A stretch of 14,308 bases of DNA from the NCBI GenBank assembly GCA_964346355.1, contig CAYFUH010000036.1, forward strand, positions 1 to 14,308, written 5' to 3'. Position numbers and translations under genes: made by a program. Of this stretch, positions 13,734-14,308 are shown one piece after another. This DNA is from UBA6115 sp964346355 (GTDB lineage: Bacteria > Bacillota > Clostridia > Christensenellales > Aristaeellaceae). The notes beneath the pieces are model-generated. The model was not told where the DNA came from and did not search any database. It worked only from the letters and a program-made list of their open reading frames with translations. Position 1 is the stretch's first letter. The number at the start of each line of letters is the position of its first letter.

Positions 13734-13752
13734 AGGCGCTTGACAAGCGCCT
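13734..13752. repeat. Palindrome over the -35 of the second DtxR gene
   Basis: AGGCGCTTG-A-CAAGCGCCT, a perfect 9-1-9 inverted repeat that includes the TTGACA -35 box. There is no gene ending here that would need a terminator, and no U-tract follows, so an operator for another protein is possible. Confidence 0.5.
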
Positions 13753-13768
13753 GATTATTTGTTAGTTT
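13740..13768 (+). promoter_or_regulatory. Promoter of the second DtxR-family gene
   Basis: -35 TTGACA (13740-13745), 17-bp spacer, -10 TAGTTT (13763-13768). The architecture and operator placement are the same as at fprA. Confidence 0.6.
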
Positions 13769-13776
13769 TCGCTAAC
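13761..13776. promoter_or_regulatory. DtxR/MntR-type operator of the second DtxR gene (site E)
   Basis: GTTAGTTTTCGCTAAC, a perfect 5-6-5 dyad identical over 16 bp to the fprA operator. It covers the -10 and the predicted start (about 13775), which suggests that this regulator represses its own gene and fprA. Confidence 0.75.
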
Positions 13777-13816
13777 GTGCAGCAAACAACCCCCACAACA
13801 AAGCAGGAGAAGCACA

Positions 13817-14194
13817 ATGCGTGAATCAGCGGAAATGTATCTGGAGACCATCCTGGTCCTCTCCAAAAAAGGGCCGGTGCGGTCCATCGATATTGCCAAC
13901 CACACCGGCTACGCCCGGCCCACCATCAGCCAGCAGATGAGGCGGCTGCGTGAAAAAGGCCTGATCAAAATGGATGAGGACAACCTGATTACCTTCACAA
14001 AAAAAGGGATAGCGCAAGCGGAGCGGGTGTATGAGCGCCACCAGGTGCTAAGCGCCCTCCTGATTAAACTGGGCGTGGATGAGGAGACCGCGGTAGCGGA
14101 CGCCTGCCGGGTGGAGCACTATATCAGCCAGACCACCTTTGATTTGTTGAAGGACTTGCATCACAGGCTGGAAGCTTCTGAAAAGCCCCAATAA
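13817..14194 (+). CDS. DtxR/IdeR-like metal-dependent regulator 2
   Basis: A 125-aa short DtxR-family repressor, paralogous to the regulator at 12594. The winged helix spans about 22-48 with recognition segment RPTISQQMRRL; P35, T36, S38 and Q39 match the PTVSQ of DtxR/IdeR. Probable metal ligands are M7 and E10 (EMYLET), H75 (ERH), C97, E100 and H101 (CRVEH). The Met/Cys pair is the DtxR/IdeR iron-type set, unlike Asp9 in regulator 1. There is no SH3 domain. ATG 13817 has AGGAG 7 nt upstream. Its promoter carries a GTTAG dyad identical to that of fprA, implying autoregulation and control of the flavodiiron operon. Metal preference for Fe(II) is inference from the ligands. Confidence 0.88.
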   Translation: MRESAEMYLETILVLSKKGPVRSIDIANHTGYARPTISQQMRRLREKGLIKMDEDNLITFTKKGIAQAERVYERHQVLSALLIKLGVDEETAVADACRVEHYISQTTFDLLKDLHHRLEASEKPQ

Positions 14195-14227
14195 AAAAAC
14201 CTGCGGCGGCTGGGAAAAACCAGCCGC
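14194..14227 (-). terminator. Terminator of the ABC ATPase gene, shared with DtxR gene 2
   Basis: GCGGCTGG (14206-14213) pairs with CCAGCCGC (14220-14227) around a 6-nt loop. On the minus strand the stem is followed by CGCAGG and then a T-run (14194-14200). The plus-strand side is only weakly U-rich. It lies between the two converging genes. Confidence 0.65.
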
Positions 14228-14229
14228 TA

Positions 14230-14308
14230 TTATTGCAGCCAGTGGAAGCTGTCCGCGATGAAATGGCGCATGGCTTCCGTCTTGGGGTTGGCGAACAATT
14301 CGCGGCTG
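14230..14308 (-). CDS. C-terminal end of a probable ABC transporter ATPase (partial)
   Basis: Only the last 25 codons and the TAA stop are inside the window. The peptide SRELFANPKTEAMRHFIAD fits the end of ABC import ATPases, where (E)LF-x-NP-x-(H/T)-x-x-(T/M)-(R)-x-F is common in amino acid, methionine and related importers. The gene runs in from the right edge. It converges on the second DtxR gene and ends at a terminator. Neither the substrate nor the Walker motifs can be seen. Confidence 0.5.
   Translation of the reverse strand, partial: SRELFANPKTEAMRHFIADSFHWLQ

Noticed and set aside
13719..13735. CTCAC-N7-GTGAG dyad upstream of DtxR gene 2 as a Crp/Fnr box
   Set aside because: The half-sites are in the inverted order relative to GTGA-N6-TCAC and the spacing is wrong.
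1..14308. CRISPR arrays, tRNA or rRNA genes, insertion sequences
   Set aside because: No regularly spaced repeats, cloverleaf-type sequence, rRNA signature or transposase gene was seen on either strand.

Overview
The window looks like chromosomal DNA of a GC-rich, anaerobic, fermentative member of the Bacillota (class Clostridia in the broad sense). This is an inference from several things: strong AGGAGG-type ribosome binding sites, a pyruvate formate-lyase operon, a clostridial-type Feo iron-uptake operon with a small FeoB-associated cysteine-rich protein, a flavodiiron protein with a DUF3793 protein and a flavodoxin, and short DtxR/MntR-type regulators. I cannot name the genus. No rRNA, tRNA, CRISPR array or intact mobile element was seen.

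Layout. Almost everything is on the minus strand, so transcription runs from high to low coordinates. From the left: the start of an exported protein or lipoprotein (1-78); an ArsB/NhaD/CitMHS-type ion permease (176-1459) with an extended -10 promoter; a baeRF-family (eRF1-like) protein (1631-2713); a three-gene redox operon fprA - DUF3793 - flavodoxin (5155 down to 2884); the pfl operon pflB - pflA (9152 down to 5328), in which the PFL-activating enzyme is fused in frame to a complete Crp/Fnr-type regulator; and the feo operon feoA - feoA - feoB - FeoB-associated protein (12453 down to 9295). A DtxR-family regulator (12594-12998, plus) diverges from feo. A 5'-truncated sugar ABC permease remnant follows (13065 to about 13600, minus), then a second DtxR-family regulator (13817-14194, plus) and the C-terminal end of a probable ABC ATPase (14230-14308, minus). 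No stretch longer than 300 bases lacks a gene or gene remnant.

How it fits together. Two regulatory circuits can be read from the DNA. (1) A dyad GTTAG-N6-CTAAC recurs upstream of fprA, upstream of feoA, between feoA and feoB, and upstream of the second DtxR gene, in most cases over the -10 element. The sites fall into two sequence sub-classes, and the two DtxR paralogs differ at one key metal ligand (Asp versus Met). This suggests two partly separate metal-responsive circuits, one for iron uptake and one for the flavodiiron/flavodoxin operon. (2) The pflB promoter carries a perfect GTGA-N6-TCAC palindrome centred at a predicted -41.5, the classical class II activator position. The Crp domain fused to PflA has a CRP-like Arg-Glu...Arg recognition helix that would suit such a site. 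One polypeptide may therefore switch on pflB transcription and also install the glycyl radical in PflB. This is the most unusual feature of the window.
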